Below are positions 28,562 through 36,979 of a DNA stretch of 64,000 nucleotides, one piece after another. The position numbers and the translations under genes were made by a program. The notes beneath the pieces were generated by a model that searched no databases, was not told the origin of the DNA, and worked only from the letters and a program-made list of their open reading frames with translations. Positions within the stretch are counted from its first letter, which is position 1. The number at the start of each line of letters is the position of its first letter. The stretch is from Deltaproteobacteria bacterium (GTDB lineage: Bacteria; Desulfobacterota; GWC2-55-46): NCBI GenBank assembly GCA_015075075.1, contig JABTVA010000001.1:115662-179661 (forward strand). The letters are read 5' to 3'.

Positions 28562-29506
28562 ATGAAAAGACATTCAGCTTTCATAGCCCTTCTTTTCCTT
28601 GCGATGGCCATTCCTGCCTGCGGCCCGGGCTTTCCCATAATGACGGGCGAGCAGGAAAAGTTCATGAACGACGTGGACAGGCTCGTGAAGGACAACGAGG
28701 AACTGAAGCGCAAGGTCGCCGTGCTCGAGGGCTCCGGGGGCCTCCCAAGCCTCCGGGCGGAGGTCGACGGGCTTAAAAAGAGCCTTGCCGAGTCCAATGT
28801 CGGCCTCGAGAAGCTCAGGCAGGACGTGGCCTTCGTAAGGGGCGCTGTCGAGGAAGGCACGCATGAAAAAGAGGAGATACTCGACGCGGTCAGGGCGGCG
28901 GACTCGAACTCGTCGGACCTCGTAAGCAGGCTCGCGGCCATAGAGTCCTCCGTTAGGTCCGTCCAGGACGGCCTCGCATCGATGGAGGTGTCCCAGCAGT
29001 ATAACGACTCCCGCTTCAGCGAGCTCAAGGACGAGGTCGCCGCGCTCAACAAGCAGGCGTCGATGCTTGAGCAGGCGGTCGCCGGGGCCAGGACCGAGGC
29101 GGCGGGGCTAAAGGAGGGCGCGGAAGGGCCCGAAGGGGCTGAGAACCTCTATAACAAGGGCTTCAGGGAGACAACGGCCAAGGACTATCCGAGCGCCATA
29201 CAGTCCTTCCAGAAGTTCCTTTCAGCGCACCCCGACCACAAGCTCGCGGGTAACGCCCAGTACTGGCTCGGCGAGATATATTACGCCAAGGGCGACATGG
29301 AGATGGCGATCCGCGAATTCGACAAGGCCCTCAAGAAATACCCGGGGAGCGAAAAGACCCCTGCATCGCTCCTCAAGCAGGCCTTCGCTTTCGAGAAGCT
29401 CGGGGCCAAGAAAGAGGCCAGGGTGCTCCTACAGGAGGTCGTGCAGAAATACCCGAAATCCGGAGAAGCAGGCCTTGCGCGTAAAAGGCTCGAAGCGCTA
29501 AAGTAG
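28562..29506 (+). CDS. cpoB: Tol-Pal accessory protein CpoB/YbgF (lipoprotein form)
   Basis: Periplasmic coordinator of the Tol machine with peptidoglycan synthesis. 314 residues. Signal with IPAC lipobox (Cys about residue 20), unlike the soluble enterobacterial CpoB; a long coiled coil (35-185), then three TPR units (about 200-310) with YNKGFRETTAKDYPSAIQ, AQYWLGEIYYAKGD and a final ARKRLEALK. Last gene of the operon, followed by a strong terminator. Confidence 0.92.
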   Translation: MKRHSAFIALLFLAMAIPACGPGFPIMTGEQEKFMNDVDRLVKDNEELKRKVAVLEGSGGLPSLRAEVDGLKKSLAESNVGLEKLRQDVAFVRGAVEEGTHEKEEILDAVRAADSNSSDLVSRLAAIESSVRSVQDGLASMEVSQQYNDSRFSELKDEVAALNKQASMLEQAVAGARTEAAGLKEGAEGPEGAENLYNKGFRETTAKDYPSAIQSFQKFLSAHPDHKLAGNAQYWLGEIYYAKGDMEMAIREFDKALKKYPGSEKTPASLLKQAFAFEKLGAKKEARVLLQEVVQKYPKSGEAGLARKRLEALK

Positions 29507-29532
29507 CCAAGCAGGACCAGCCTATGAATATG

Positions 29533-29578
29533 AAGCCGGGGCGCGCCAAGGCCGCGCCCCGGCTTTTCTTTTTCTTTT
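29533..29578 (+). terminator. Rho-independent terminator of the tol-pal operon
   Basis: Arms AAGCCGGGGCGCG and CGCGCCCCGGCTT with a 7-nt loop, followed by TTCTTTTTCTTTT. Confidence 0.9.
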
Positions 29579-29694
29579 AAGCCCGTTTCAGGCGCGCGCG
29601 GACTTGCCCGGAACGGGTTTATCTGCTATCTTCGAGCAATGGGATTCAAGTTATCGCCGGGCTGTACGCACCATCCAGACCAGGGAGGCACGGC

Positions 29695-30177
29695 ATGGAG
29701 CTTCAAGCCGTTGAGGTCGATATACCCGAGGGCTCCAACTTAATACTCGGCCAGGCCCATTTCATAAAGACCGTCGAGGACCTCTATGAGATAATACGAA
29801 CGACCGTGCCGGAAGCGAGCTTCGGTGTTGCGCTCGCCGAGGCATCGGGCCCGTGCCTCGTGAGAGTGGAGGGGAACGACGAGGCGCTAATGAAGGCCGC
29901 GGCCGCAAACGCGGTGGCGATCGGCGCGGGGCACCTGTTCATCATAGTCCTCAAGGGCGCTTACCCCATAAGCGTCCTCAACCAGATAAAGAACTGCCCC
30001 GAGGTATGCTCGGTCTGGTGCGCTACAGCCAACCCTCTTCAGGTGATCGTAACGAGGACCGCACAGGGAAAGGGCGTAGTGGGCGTAATCGACGGGTTCA
30101 GCCCGCTCATGGCCGAGGGGGAAAAGGACAGGCTTGAGCGTAAGCAGTTCCTCCGGAAGATCGGCTACAAGCTCTGA
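29695..30177 (+). CDS. Adenosine-specific kinase family protein
   Basis: 160 residues, the usual size for the small archaeal/bacterial family annotated as adenosine-specific kinase (formerly DUF355). Recognised by FGVALAEASGPCLVR, GHLFIIVLKGAYPISVLNQ, EVCSVWCATANP and GVVGVIDGFSP. The proposed role is phosphorylation or sensing of adenosine; direct evidence in bacteria is thin. Monocistronic, with GGGAGGCACGGC before the ATG. Confidence 0.87.
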   Translation: MELQAVEVDIPEGSNLILGQAHFIKTVEDLYEIIRTTVPEASFGVALAEASGPCLVRVEGNDEALMKAAAANAVAIGAGHLFIIVLKGAYPISVLNQIKNCPEVCSVWCATANPLQVIVTRTAQGKGVVGVIDGFSPLMAEGEKDRLERKQFLRKIGYKL

Positions 30178-30675
30178 GGCCCTCCGGGTCGGCGGCAGTT
30201 CGTTTCAACCGCGTCGGGGCGTGGCGGCCCGGGCTGGAGCACTACCGCCTGGAGGACCGGCAGGTTCAAGGAGGTCGGCTGAAAGCCCGACCTAATTTCC
30301 CCCTTTTCTAAAGGGGGACGGAGGGGGATTAATGATCAGTGCGGGCAGAGACTGAGATTGCCACGGCGCTAAAGCGCCTCGCAATGACTGCAACCGATAA
30401 TCTCCCCTGTCCCCTCTTTAAGAAAGAGGGGGAACAAAAACCATAAACACTGGAAGCTTTCGCCTGGAAGGCGAGGGATTTTAGCAGCTTGCTGAAAAAC
30501 TCCGTTTTTATTCAGGCTGCTCAAAAAGCTCAATACGAGGCCCCCGTTGGAATAGGGGAGCTTAGGAATGAGGCGTACTTTTCGTGTACGCCGGAGTGTC
30601 CAGCGACGTAGCCTTCGACGGAGAACGACTTTTTCAGCAGCCTGTTAGATACCATTGCGAGACATTAACCCGCGG
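30178..30675. repeat. Intergenic stretch of dispersed repeats, including family B copy 2 (30515-30642)
   Basis: No gene is seen in about 500 bp. Two short hairpins are visible (CCCCCTTTTCTAAAGGGGG near 30298 and CCCTCTTTAAGAAAGAGGG near 30412). The family B copy has ends GGCTGCTCAAAAAG and CTTTTTCAGCAGCC and the inner stem GGCGTAC/GTACGCC. Confidence 0.7.
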
Positions 30676-31749
30676 CTAATCCCTGTATATCTCGTATATT
30701 TCGTTAAAATCAGCGGAAGCGTCCAGAAAGGCCTCCAGCACGCGCGGGTCGAAGTGCCCGGGGCTCGTCCTTGCGTTCCCCTTGCTTATGACCTTCACGG
30801 CCTCTTCATGGCCCATCGCGTCCTTGTAAGGCCTTTTGCTCCGTAATGCGTCATACTGGTCGACTATCATGACTATCCTGCCCTCGATCGGGATATCCTC
30901 GCCCCTGAGCCCGCCCGGGTAGCCGGAGCCGTCCCATCGCTCGTGGTGGGTCCTCGCTATCACGGCCGCGGCCTGGATGGAAGGATAAGGAGAGTCGAGG
31001 AGCATCCTCTCGCCCATTAGCGTGTGCCCCTTCATGGAATCGAACTCCCGGCTGGTGAGCGCCCCCGGCTTAAGTAGGATGATGTCTGGGATGCCCACCT
31101 TGCCTATGTCGTGCATGGGGCTTGCGAAGGTTATGCTGTCCACGAAGTCCTCGGATGCGCCGAGCACCCTGGCGAGCCTCCCGGAGTAGAGCCCTATCCT
31201 CTTTATGTGCGCCCCGGTGTCGCTGTCCCTGAACTCGGATATCCTCATTATCCGGTGGACCAGCTCCTTGCTCGTCTCCTTGATCATCTGGAGCGCGTCA
31301 GCGAGCTCCACCGTCCTTTTCCTTACGTCCTCCTCGAGGCGGTGCTTGTAGTTCCTCTCCATCTGGACGAGCCTTGCGTACTTGACGGCCTTCTCTACCG
31401 CGTGTACGAGGTGCTCCGGCTTGTATGGCTTTATTATGAAGTCGAACGCGCCCTTTTTGATGGCGTCCACGACCACGTCGACGTCCGCGTAGGCGGTCAT
31501 GAAGATGACCGGGACCTCCTTGTTCGTTGTCCGTATCCTGTCGAGGAGGTCGAGCCCCGAAAGCCCCGGCATCTTTATGTCCGTGAGGACCGCGTCAGGC
31601 GCCCCTCCCCTCAGGGCCTCGATCGACTCGCGCGCGTCCCTGCAGGGGGTCACCTTGAACCCCAGGCCTGAAAGGAGGAGGACCGTGCTCTCCAGCACGA
31701 AATGGTTGTCGTCCGCGACCAGTATGTGAGCGGGGCTTTGGGATGTCAT
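30676..31749 (-). CDS. Response regulator with HD-GYP domain (probable c-di-GMP phosphodiesterase)
   Basis: 357 residues from the ATG at 31749 (AAGGA 9 nt upstream; a GTG at 31773 is the alternative). Receiver (about 10-125; Asp in AVLTDIKMPG, Thr in FMTAYAD, Lys in FIIKPYK), a helical linker, and an HD-GYP domain with HDIGKVGIPD, GHTLMGE, HHERWDGSGYP and FDPRVLEAF. All HD-GYP metal and substrate signatures are present, so hydrolysis of cyclic di-GMP is the likely output. No kinase adjacent. Confidence 0.93.
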   Translation of the reverse strand: MTSQSPAHILVADDNHFVLESTVLLLSGLGFKVTPCRDARESIEALRGGAPDAVLTDIKMPGLSGLDLLDRIRTTNKEVPVIFMTAYADVDVVVDAIKKGAFDFIIKPYKPEHLVHAVEKAVKYARLVQMERNYKHRLEEDVRKRTVELADALQMIKETSKELVHRIMRISEFRDSDTGAHIKRIGLYSGRLARVLGASEDFVDSITFASPMHDIGKVGIPDIILLKPGALTSREFDSMKGHTLMGERMLLDSPYPSIQAAAVIARTHHERWDGSGYPGGLRGEDIPIEGRIVMIVDQYDALRSKRPYKDAMGHEEAVKVISKGNARTSPGHFDPRVLEAFLDASADFNEIYEIYRD

Positions 31750-32138
31750 CTGTCCAGGTCCTTTTCCATTCACGCCACGGGCTTGATTCCGGCCCGGACG
31801 TCCGCCCGAACGCGATTACGCGGGGCACATTCCTTCTTACGCCTTGGAACCGCTCCCCCATGTCTCTTATCGGCGTTTATCCAGCGGTATTAAGCTATTA
31901 AGCCCGCAGGCATCCGGAGGCGTGGAAAGGACCGGCTGAAAGCGGGCTTAAGGGTTCCGGCAGAGGGTGTGAAAACACCCTGCCAAGAATCCACGGATGG
32001 ATTGCCAAATGCGAAGACTATCCAAGTCGAGCAATTTGTGAGCTTGACGGATTCATTCCGGCCGGCCGTGAAAAGTCCAGGAAGGACTTTTCAACCTACT
32101 GTCAGGAGTCCTCCGGGCAATTCCCAGGTATAGGCGTA
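31750..32138. other. Intergenic region with two hairpins
   Basis: No gene is seen. GGCAGAGGGTGT pairs with ACACCCTGCC near 31959-31984. GAAAAGTCC and GGACTTTTC form a perfect stem at 32070-32092, which may terminate the leftward gene ending at 32139. Confidence 0.5.
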
Positions 32139-32672
32139 TTAGACCTCCACGACCCACCCCTTTGCCGCCCCTACCCTGGCTATGAAGCTTACACATGGCC
32201 CGAGCTGGGAACGGTACTCGACCGTGTGCCTGTCGCGGTAAGTCTCCAAAATCCCGGGATACTCATTGAGGAGGTCTTTTTCAGAAAGTTTCCCGAGCTC
32301 CTTCAATTCGGAAACCATGACGAGCCTCTTACCTTCGTTAAAATAGAGCGAGTACATGGTCTGCCAGGGATTGTAGACGAACTTTAGCTCAGGCAGGCCG
32401 CCGGGGGCCGAGGGGTCCTCCTCGGCAGGGCGCACGTCGCCGTCGTAAGGCTTGAAGGGCGCCTCCGGGTGCATCCTCAAGGCCTCGTCGAGCGTGGTCT
32501 TCCCGAGCACGAGGGGCCCTGCCTTTTTCCCGTTCGTGAGGACTGAATCAAAGACGTACTGCGCGGCCGGCTCCTTTTCCACAGGCCCGGCCAGGGCCCG
32601 GCAGTCGGAAAGGATGAACATCCAGGCCAATGGAGCTATTGCGGAGCCTACAGCGAACTTCCTTAGGTTCAT
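32139..32672 (-). CDS. Putative secreted protein of unknown function
   Basis: 177 residues with a signal-like hydrophobic N-terminus (about 8-27) and possible cleavage near ALA-GP. The mature part contains PLVLGKTTLDEALRMHPE and LYFNEGKRLVMVSELK, which resemble the short repeat fold of small periplasmic proteins of the SmpA/OmlA-like type only loosely. The family is not recognised. It stands alone on the minus strand. Confidence 0.6.
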   Translation of the reverse strand: MNLRKFAVGSAIAPLAWMFILSDCRALAGPVEKEPAAQYVFDSVLTNGKKAGPLVLGKTTLDEALRMHPEAPFKPYDGDVRPAEEDPSAPGGLPELKFVYNPWQTMYSLYFNEGKRLVMVSELKELGKLSEKDLLNEYPGILETYRDRHTVEYRSQLGPCVSFIARVGAAKGWVVEV

Positions 32673-32817
32673 TTCAGTTTTCCCGGGGATAAGTTTTGGA
32701 AACGGCCTACCAGGTCATTTTTACACCTTTTTTCAAAACTTTTCAATGGGATAGAAAGAAGGCCGGCAAAGCCGGAGACGGAAGGCGTCCCATGCGTGGA
32801 GGGGTTTTTCAGGCTGG

Positions 32818-33696
32818 TCAGCCCTTACCTGAATTTATGACCTCCCGGACCCTCAGCCTGATTACGTTTATCGGGGCCGGTTTTCTGAGTAATTTCAAAC
32901 CCCGCTCCATTATGAACCTGACGCTTTCAGCATCTGCGGAGGCGGTGATGAAGACGAACCTCGACTTATAGCAGGGGGCCGCCTCGACTGCCTTCAGGTA
33001 GAGCTCTATGCCGCTCATTCCAGGCAGGTCGACGTCGGAGACTACCGCCGCGAACGGGGGGCCGGATTCGATGGCCTTAAGCGCATCGCGGCCGTTCGTC
33101 GCGGTCTCGATAAGCCCCTCTCCGGCGAGCACCGCCCCGATGAGCTTGAGGTTCATCTCGTTGTCCTCAACGAGGAGTATCCTTTCCCTTGCGATCTTCG
33201 GCAGCCTCAAGGCCCTCTCCAGAAGCGCATCAAGCCCGGGCCTTCCGGAGAGGAACTCCCTTATGTGGTCCTTGTGCCCGTTCATTTCCCGTGCGAACAC
33301 GCTGAACTCTTCCGGCGACCTTTCCCTGAGCACGTCCATGAAGTAGAGGAAGATGTCATTGTACTCGGAAAACTCAATGGTTATAATGAGGCCGAGGAGC
33401 TCTTCCCTGGAGAGGGTGCCGCTCTCAAGCCCCGAAGAAAGCTCCTTGAACGGCTTTTCAAACCTGCGCCTGGTCTCCGGGTCGAGGGAGACTGGGAATC
33501 CGTCTTCCCGGCCGGAAAGTGCATCTCCGGCGCGGAGTACCAGCTCATGGTGCGTCCTCTCTTCATCCGACAGATGCCTGAGGAGGCACGCCAGCTCGCT
33601 ATCGTCCTCAAAGGCGCCTGCCGCGGCTGCGTAAACCTTTGAGGCGGTATCCTCGACCGATGCGACCCAGTTTATGATTTCTTTTTGATTTTCCAT
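32818..33696 (-). CDS. Ferritin-like domain fused to a receiver domain
   Basis: 292 residues from the ATG at 33694-33696; an upstream start at 33783 adds an unlikely basic leader. Residues 1-145 look like a rubrerythrin/ferritin-type four-helix bundle with carboxylate/histidine positions ASVEDTASKVY, SDEERTHHE, TIEFSEYNDI and EMNGHKDHI, a plausible di-iron site. Residues about 165-285 are a receiver: LLVEDNEMN, Asp in VVSDVDLPGMSG, Thr in FITASAD, Lys in LLRKPAP. No DNA-binding output domain. Possibly couples iron, oxygen or peroxide state to a phosphorelay. Divergent from the lipoprotein at 33.8 kb. Confidence 0.7.
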   Translation of the reverse strand: MENQKEIINWVASVEDTASKVYAAAAGAFEDDSELACLLRHLSDEERTHHELVLRAGDALSGREDGFPVSLDPETRRRFEKPFKELSSGLESGTLSREELLGLIITIEFSEYNDIFLYFMDVLRERSPEEFSVFAREMNGHKDHIREFLSGRPGLDALLERALRLPKIARERILLVEDNEMNLKLIGAVLAGEGLIETATNGRDALKAIESGPPFAAVVSDVDLPGMSGIELYLKAVEAAPCYKSRFVFITASADAESVRFIMERGLKLLRKPAPINVIRLRVREVINSGKG

Positions 33697-33792
33697 CGTT
33701 TTCTCGCGAGCCTCCGGCCAGGCGGAATTCAGGCCTTTCTTCAAATATTGCATACGATAGCCGTGCGGCAATCGACCGGCCAAAGGAGGAGT

Positions 33793-34506
33793 ATGGAATA
33801 CCAGCCAAGTTACGGCCCTTGCGGCCCTTTTATCTAGTTCGCGGGGTGCGCGGCCATATTGCCCGTTGAGCCGAACACGTTTACGACGGATACGGTCTCA
33901 TACTCTATCGGCCAGGTGCATGAAAGGAATACCGGCGAGGCGATCGCCGTTGAAGAGAAGCTCATTGTCCGGCAGGCCCTTGTAGCCGTCTCTGATTTCA
34001 CGCCCCCCAGGCAGGCCGGGGCCGAATACCCTTCCATAAGGAAAGGGATGGAGCTTAGGCCTTACGGGAAGCTGCCAGGCGGCGGGGTGCTTTACACGAA
34101 CAAGAAGCTCAGGCCCAGGACGTCGCTCGGGAAGCAGGCGGCATGGGAATACTGCGTCGCGGTGGACGAAAAAGGCGCGGCCTACGGCGACGCGGCCTGC
34201 GCCCTCGGGCTGGTAAGGGTTTGGGAGCCGAGGCCGGAGGGGGTCCTCAAGATGAAGGCCTTCTATAAAAGGGGGTCACTAAGGCGCGAGCTTTCCTACA
34301 GCGGGAGACAGGGGAATTCGATAAGGATGGCTTACCGCGAGTACAGGCGGGGAATGGATGTCCCTTCCGTGTCCGAGGAACTTGTCTACGACCTCCCCGG
34401 CCAGGGGCTCGTCCGCTTCAAGGGCATGGAGATAGAGGTGCTGGAGGCGACGAGGAACGGGATACGGTATATCGTAAGGTCCAGGATGGACGGGACGATC
34501 CGGTAA
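33793..34506 (+). CDS. Putative lipoprotein of unknown function (leader frame broken)
   Basis: The continuous frame starts only at a TTG (33859), with no ribosome site. Upstream, AAAGGAGGAGT precedes an ATG at 33793 in the same frame but separated by an in-frame TAG at 33835. Reading the +1 frame between them gives NTSQVTALAALLSS, and returning to the main frame gives FAGCAAILPVEP: a hydrophobic leader and lipobox. Two compensating indels would make a standard lipoprotein. The mature part (about 210 residues) has VEEKLIVRQALVAVSDF and a C-terminal region rich in aromatic/charged beta-like strands. Family not recognised. Confidence 0.55.
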
Positions 34507-34534
34507 ACCACGGGGTACCGGTTCCGCTTACTCT

Positions 34535-35281
34535 TTAATCGCGGTAATCGACCGGTTTTTTTCCGAATACCTTCCGGCCCGTGAACATGGCCGAGATTAT
34601 GCCGTTCCTTTCCCGTATCTCGGTTACGACCGCGCCGGTTATGTGCGCGGCTATGAGGGCGAGAAGGACATAGTAGAGCGTTTCGTGCGTCGTTATGAAC
34701 GGCTTCCTAAAGGCCCGCATCTCGTTATATCTCGCCTCGTTCACGTTCTCTTTCGAGTAGGGCTTTATCACCTCAAGGTTGGACCGGTCTTCGGCTATCC
34801 ATGATTTCATGCTCCCGCCGAAAGGCGGATAGTAGATATCGGTCCCGGCGAGCATGAGCCCCGCCCCTCCCATCGCGAGGAGGACCGCGAAGAGGGCCGC
34901 GACCATGAGCTTCCCTATCGGGTTATGCCCGAGCCAGCCCGGGGCGTCGCCCATCCTGAAGCCTGCCGAGTATTCCCTCAAATCGGCCATGTAGCCCCTG
35001 CCGAATGGCAGCACGGCCCTCCACCTCGCGTAGCGGTTGCCGATGAAGCCCCAGACTATCCTCCATGCGAGGTTCACGACAAAGACGTAGCCCGTGAGCA
35101 CGTGGACGGTCTTAAGGAGCACCTTGCCGTCGTTCCCGACCCCCAGCTTACCGCTGAAGAGTATGACAGTCCCGATGACGATAAGCCCGAGGACGGACGC
35201 GAAGTTTATCCAGTGGAACCAGCGGACCGTGCGGTCCCAGACGTAATATTCCTTGAGGTCAGCCTTTGCGATATGGCCCAT
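34535..35281 (-). CDS. b-type cytochrome (Ni/Fe-hydrogenase cytochrome b / cytochrome b561-like)
   Basis: 248 residues, four or five transmembrane helices. Candidate heme ligands: His in RWFHWINF, His in LKTVHVLTGYV, His in ITTHETLYY and LIAAHITGA. Fits the membrane-bound cytochrome b family that passes quinone electrons across the inner membrane. Last gene of the leftward set porin / FMN-binding / membrane protein / cytochrome b, so it may supply or accept electrons for the FMN protein (inference). About 100 bp separate it from the preceding gene. Confidence 0.85.
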   Translation of the reverse strand: MGHIAKADLKEYYVWDRTVRWFHWINFASVLGLIVIGTVILFSGKLGVGNDGKVLLKTVHVLTGYVFVVNLAWRIVWGFIGNRYARWRAVLPFGRGYMADLREYSAGFRMGDAPGWLGHNPIGKLMVAALFAVLLAMGGAGLMLAGTDIYYPPFGGSMKSWIAEDRSNLEVIKPYSKENVNEARYNEMRAFRKPFITTHETLYYVLLALIAAHITGAVVTEIRERNGIISAMFTGRKVFGKKPVDYRD

Positions 35282-35381
35282 ATCGACTCCGATTTAAATA
35301 GCGGACATTAAGTTCAGCCGTTATTTTATATCCGGAGAGGCGCGAAGTCAATCGAGTTTTTTTATAATTACTTGAATCTAT

Positions 35382-35927
35382 TTACTTTTCTGGCAGGGGC
35401 GGGATGATGTTTTTCGACGTGACCCTCGGGTTTCCTGCCTGACGGCGCGCCGTTTTTGTGACCTTCAATGACAGGAATGCCGCGATAAGGAGGAGAGCGA
35501 AGGAGACCTCGAACAAGGTGAGCGAGGCGATCTTCAAGTAGGCGAATCTTTCCGAGACATAGACAATTAGCCAGCCAGAGAGCGCATCCGTAAGGCCGGA
35601 CGCTATGGGCAGGAAGACGAGCAGGTACTTGGCGGTCATTGAAATCGGCAGGGCAGCCGCGAGATGGCCGGCCAGGAGTATGGCTATGCCCATCGAAAAC
35701 ATGTGCATGTGAGTTATTTCGAGTAGCCCCTGGAAGGAGACCGGGTTCTTGAAGGCCTCCTCAGAGCCGAGGTAATGGGTTACCACCGCCTCATAGCTCC
35801 ACCCTATCCTCTCGGCGTGTATTACAACGCCCGCCGCGTGGGAGAAGGCGAGATAGAGTAGCCCTGAAAAGAGTACGGCCTTGAGGAGCCTGCCCTGCGG
35901 GGCCTCGCCGTTTTTAAGGTATTTCAT
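35382..35927 (-). CDS. Four-helix membrane protein with a histidine-rich motif
   Basis: 181 residues from the ATG at 35925-35927, one base after the FMN-binding gene's stop (TGA-g-ATG), so translation is coupled. Hydrophobic segments at about 13-30, 65-85, 90-110 and 125-150. The second carries EITHMHMFSMGIAIL, whose histidines could bind heme or metal. The family is not named with confidence, but similar proteins often accompany FMN-binding domain proteins. Confidence 0.7.
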   Translation of the reverse strand: MKYLKNGEAPQGRLLKAVLFSGLLYLAFSHAAGVVIHAERIGWSYEAVVTHYLGSEEAFKNPVSFQGLLEITHMHMFSMGIAILLAGHLAAALPISMTAKYLLVFLPIASGLTDALSGWLIVYVSERFAYLKIASLTLFEVSFALLLIAAFLSLKVTKTARRQAGNPRVTSKNIIPPLPEK

Positions 35928-35928
35928 C

Positions 35929-36525
35929 TCAGCCCCCGGGGACGACAAGCCCAATGGCAGCGAGCGTCTTCCTTACCTCCCTCGTTAGTCCGAATGCGGT
36001 AAGGGTCGCCCCGGTTATGGCCTGTATGTCCCTGTTTATCCAGAGGCTTTCGGAAAGCCTTTTACCCCTGAACTGGTCGAGCCACCTTTTAGAGGGTATG
36101 TATTCGAGCGGCTCGTAGAAAGCGAGTATCTCTACATAGCGGAGCTCCCCTCCGGGGCTTATGACGGCCATGTACGCCTCGGGCTTGGTCCTGACGACGT
36201 GGCTCTCTATTACCGCGTAGCCTTCTATGCCGCCTTTTCCGCGGGCCGCGTAATAGGTGAAGAGCTTTGAGCCCGGCCTCACCCCTGAGGCCTTCTCGAT
36301 CTCATCGAGGTCCGGGTCCTTGAGGAAGACCGTCTCTTTTTTTATATCAAGGCCGGGAAAGGCCCTCGCCAGGGCCTCGTCCCTCGTCGAAAATACCTTC
36401 GCGTCGAGGGGCAAGGCCCAGACGAGGAGCGCCGCAAGGACCAGGAAAATCGACCACGCCTTCAAGGCGGAAGCCCCGTCCGCCCTGAAGCCAAGGAGGA
36501 AGAGAGGTCTTTTTTTCTGTCCCAT
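35929..36525 (-). CDS. Membrane-anchored FMN-binding domain protein
   Basis: 198 residues from the ATG at 36523-36525 (MGQKKRPLFL); an upstream start at 36585 is weaker. One N-terminal membrane anchor (about 22-40), then an extracytoplasmic FMN_bind domain (about 95-190) with GYAVIESHV and TGATLTAFG. The TGAT motif matches the [ST]GA[ST] site that ApbE flavinylates in NqrC/RnfG proteins, so covalent FMN is expected. Immediately upstream of the His-rich membrane protein. Confidence 0.85.
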   Translation of the reverse strand: MGQKKRPLFLLGFRADGASALKAWSIFLVLAALLVWALPLDAKVFSTRDEALARAFPGLDIKKETVFLKDPDLDEIEKASGVRPGSKLFTYYAARGKGGIEGYAVIESHVVRTKPEAYMAVISPGGELRYVEILAFYEPLEYIPSKRWLDQFRGKRLSESLWINRDIQAITGATLTAFGLTREVRKTLAAIGLVVPGG

Positions 36526-36634
36526 GCAGGCGCCTTTCAGGAAAAAGTGATCATGGTGCCGTTCTGAGGAAAACGGAGCGGGCAAAGGACCCGTATACGG
36601 ATTCTTTGCTCAGCTCAGAAAGACAAGCATTTAA

Positions 36635-36776
36635 GGCAACCTCTAAAAATTAGAAATTTTTCCCGCAATCAAGGAAGGGCGGGAATAAAAAGCGGAGCAT
36701 ATATGCGAATATGTGAGCATTTTTATTCACGCCCTGACGCAGAGTCCGGGGAAAATAGCAATTTTTAGAGGTTGCC
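36635..36776 (+). mobile_element. 142-bp MITE-like element, copy 4
   Basis: Intact terminal repeats GGCAACCTCTAAAAATT and AATTTTTAGAGGTTGCC, with TTAA on both flanks. It lies between the porin and FMN-binding genes. Confidence 0.87.
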
Positions 36777-36869
36777 TTAATCATGTTCGGGACAGCTTCC
36801 CCGTAGCCAAGCTACGGGGAGGTTGATTTAAGCCCTATCCCTTAGGGAAGCCCTGATTAATCATATGTT

Positions 36870-36956
36870 CGTCATTGCGAACGAAGTGAAGCAATCTTAT
36901 CTTTCGAAAATCAAGCCCCTTGAGATTGCTTCGGAGCTAAGCTCCTCGCAATGACG
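36870..36956. repeat. Palindromic repeat family D, copy 2
   Basis: Ends CGTCATTGCGA and CTCGCAATGACG are inverted, with GAAGCAATCT and AGATTGCTTC inside. Same family as 20513-20594. Lies just after the porin stop. Confidence 0.7.
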
Positions 36957-36979
36957 GAAAACGGGAATCAATCAGGCCC

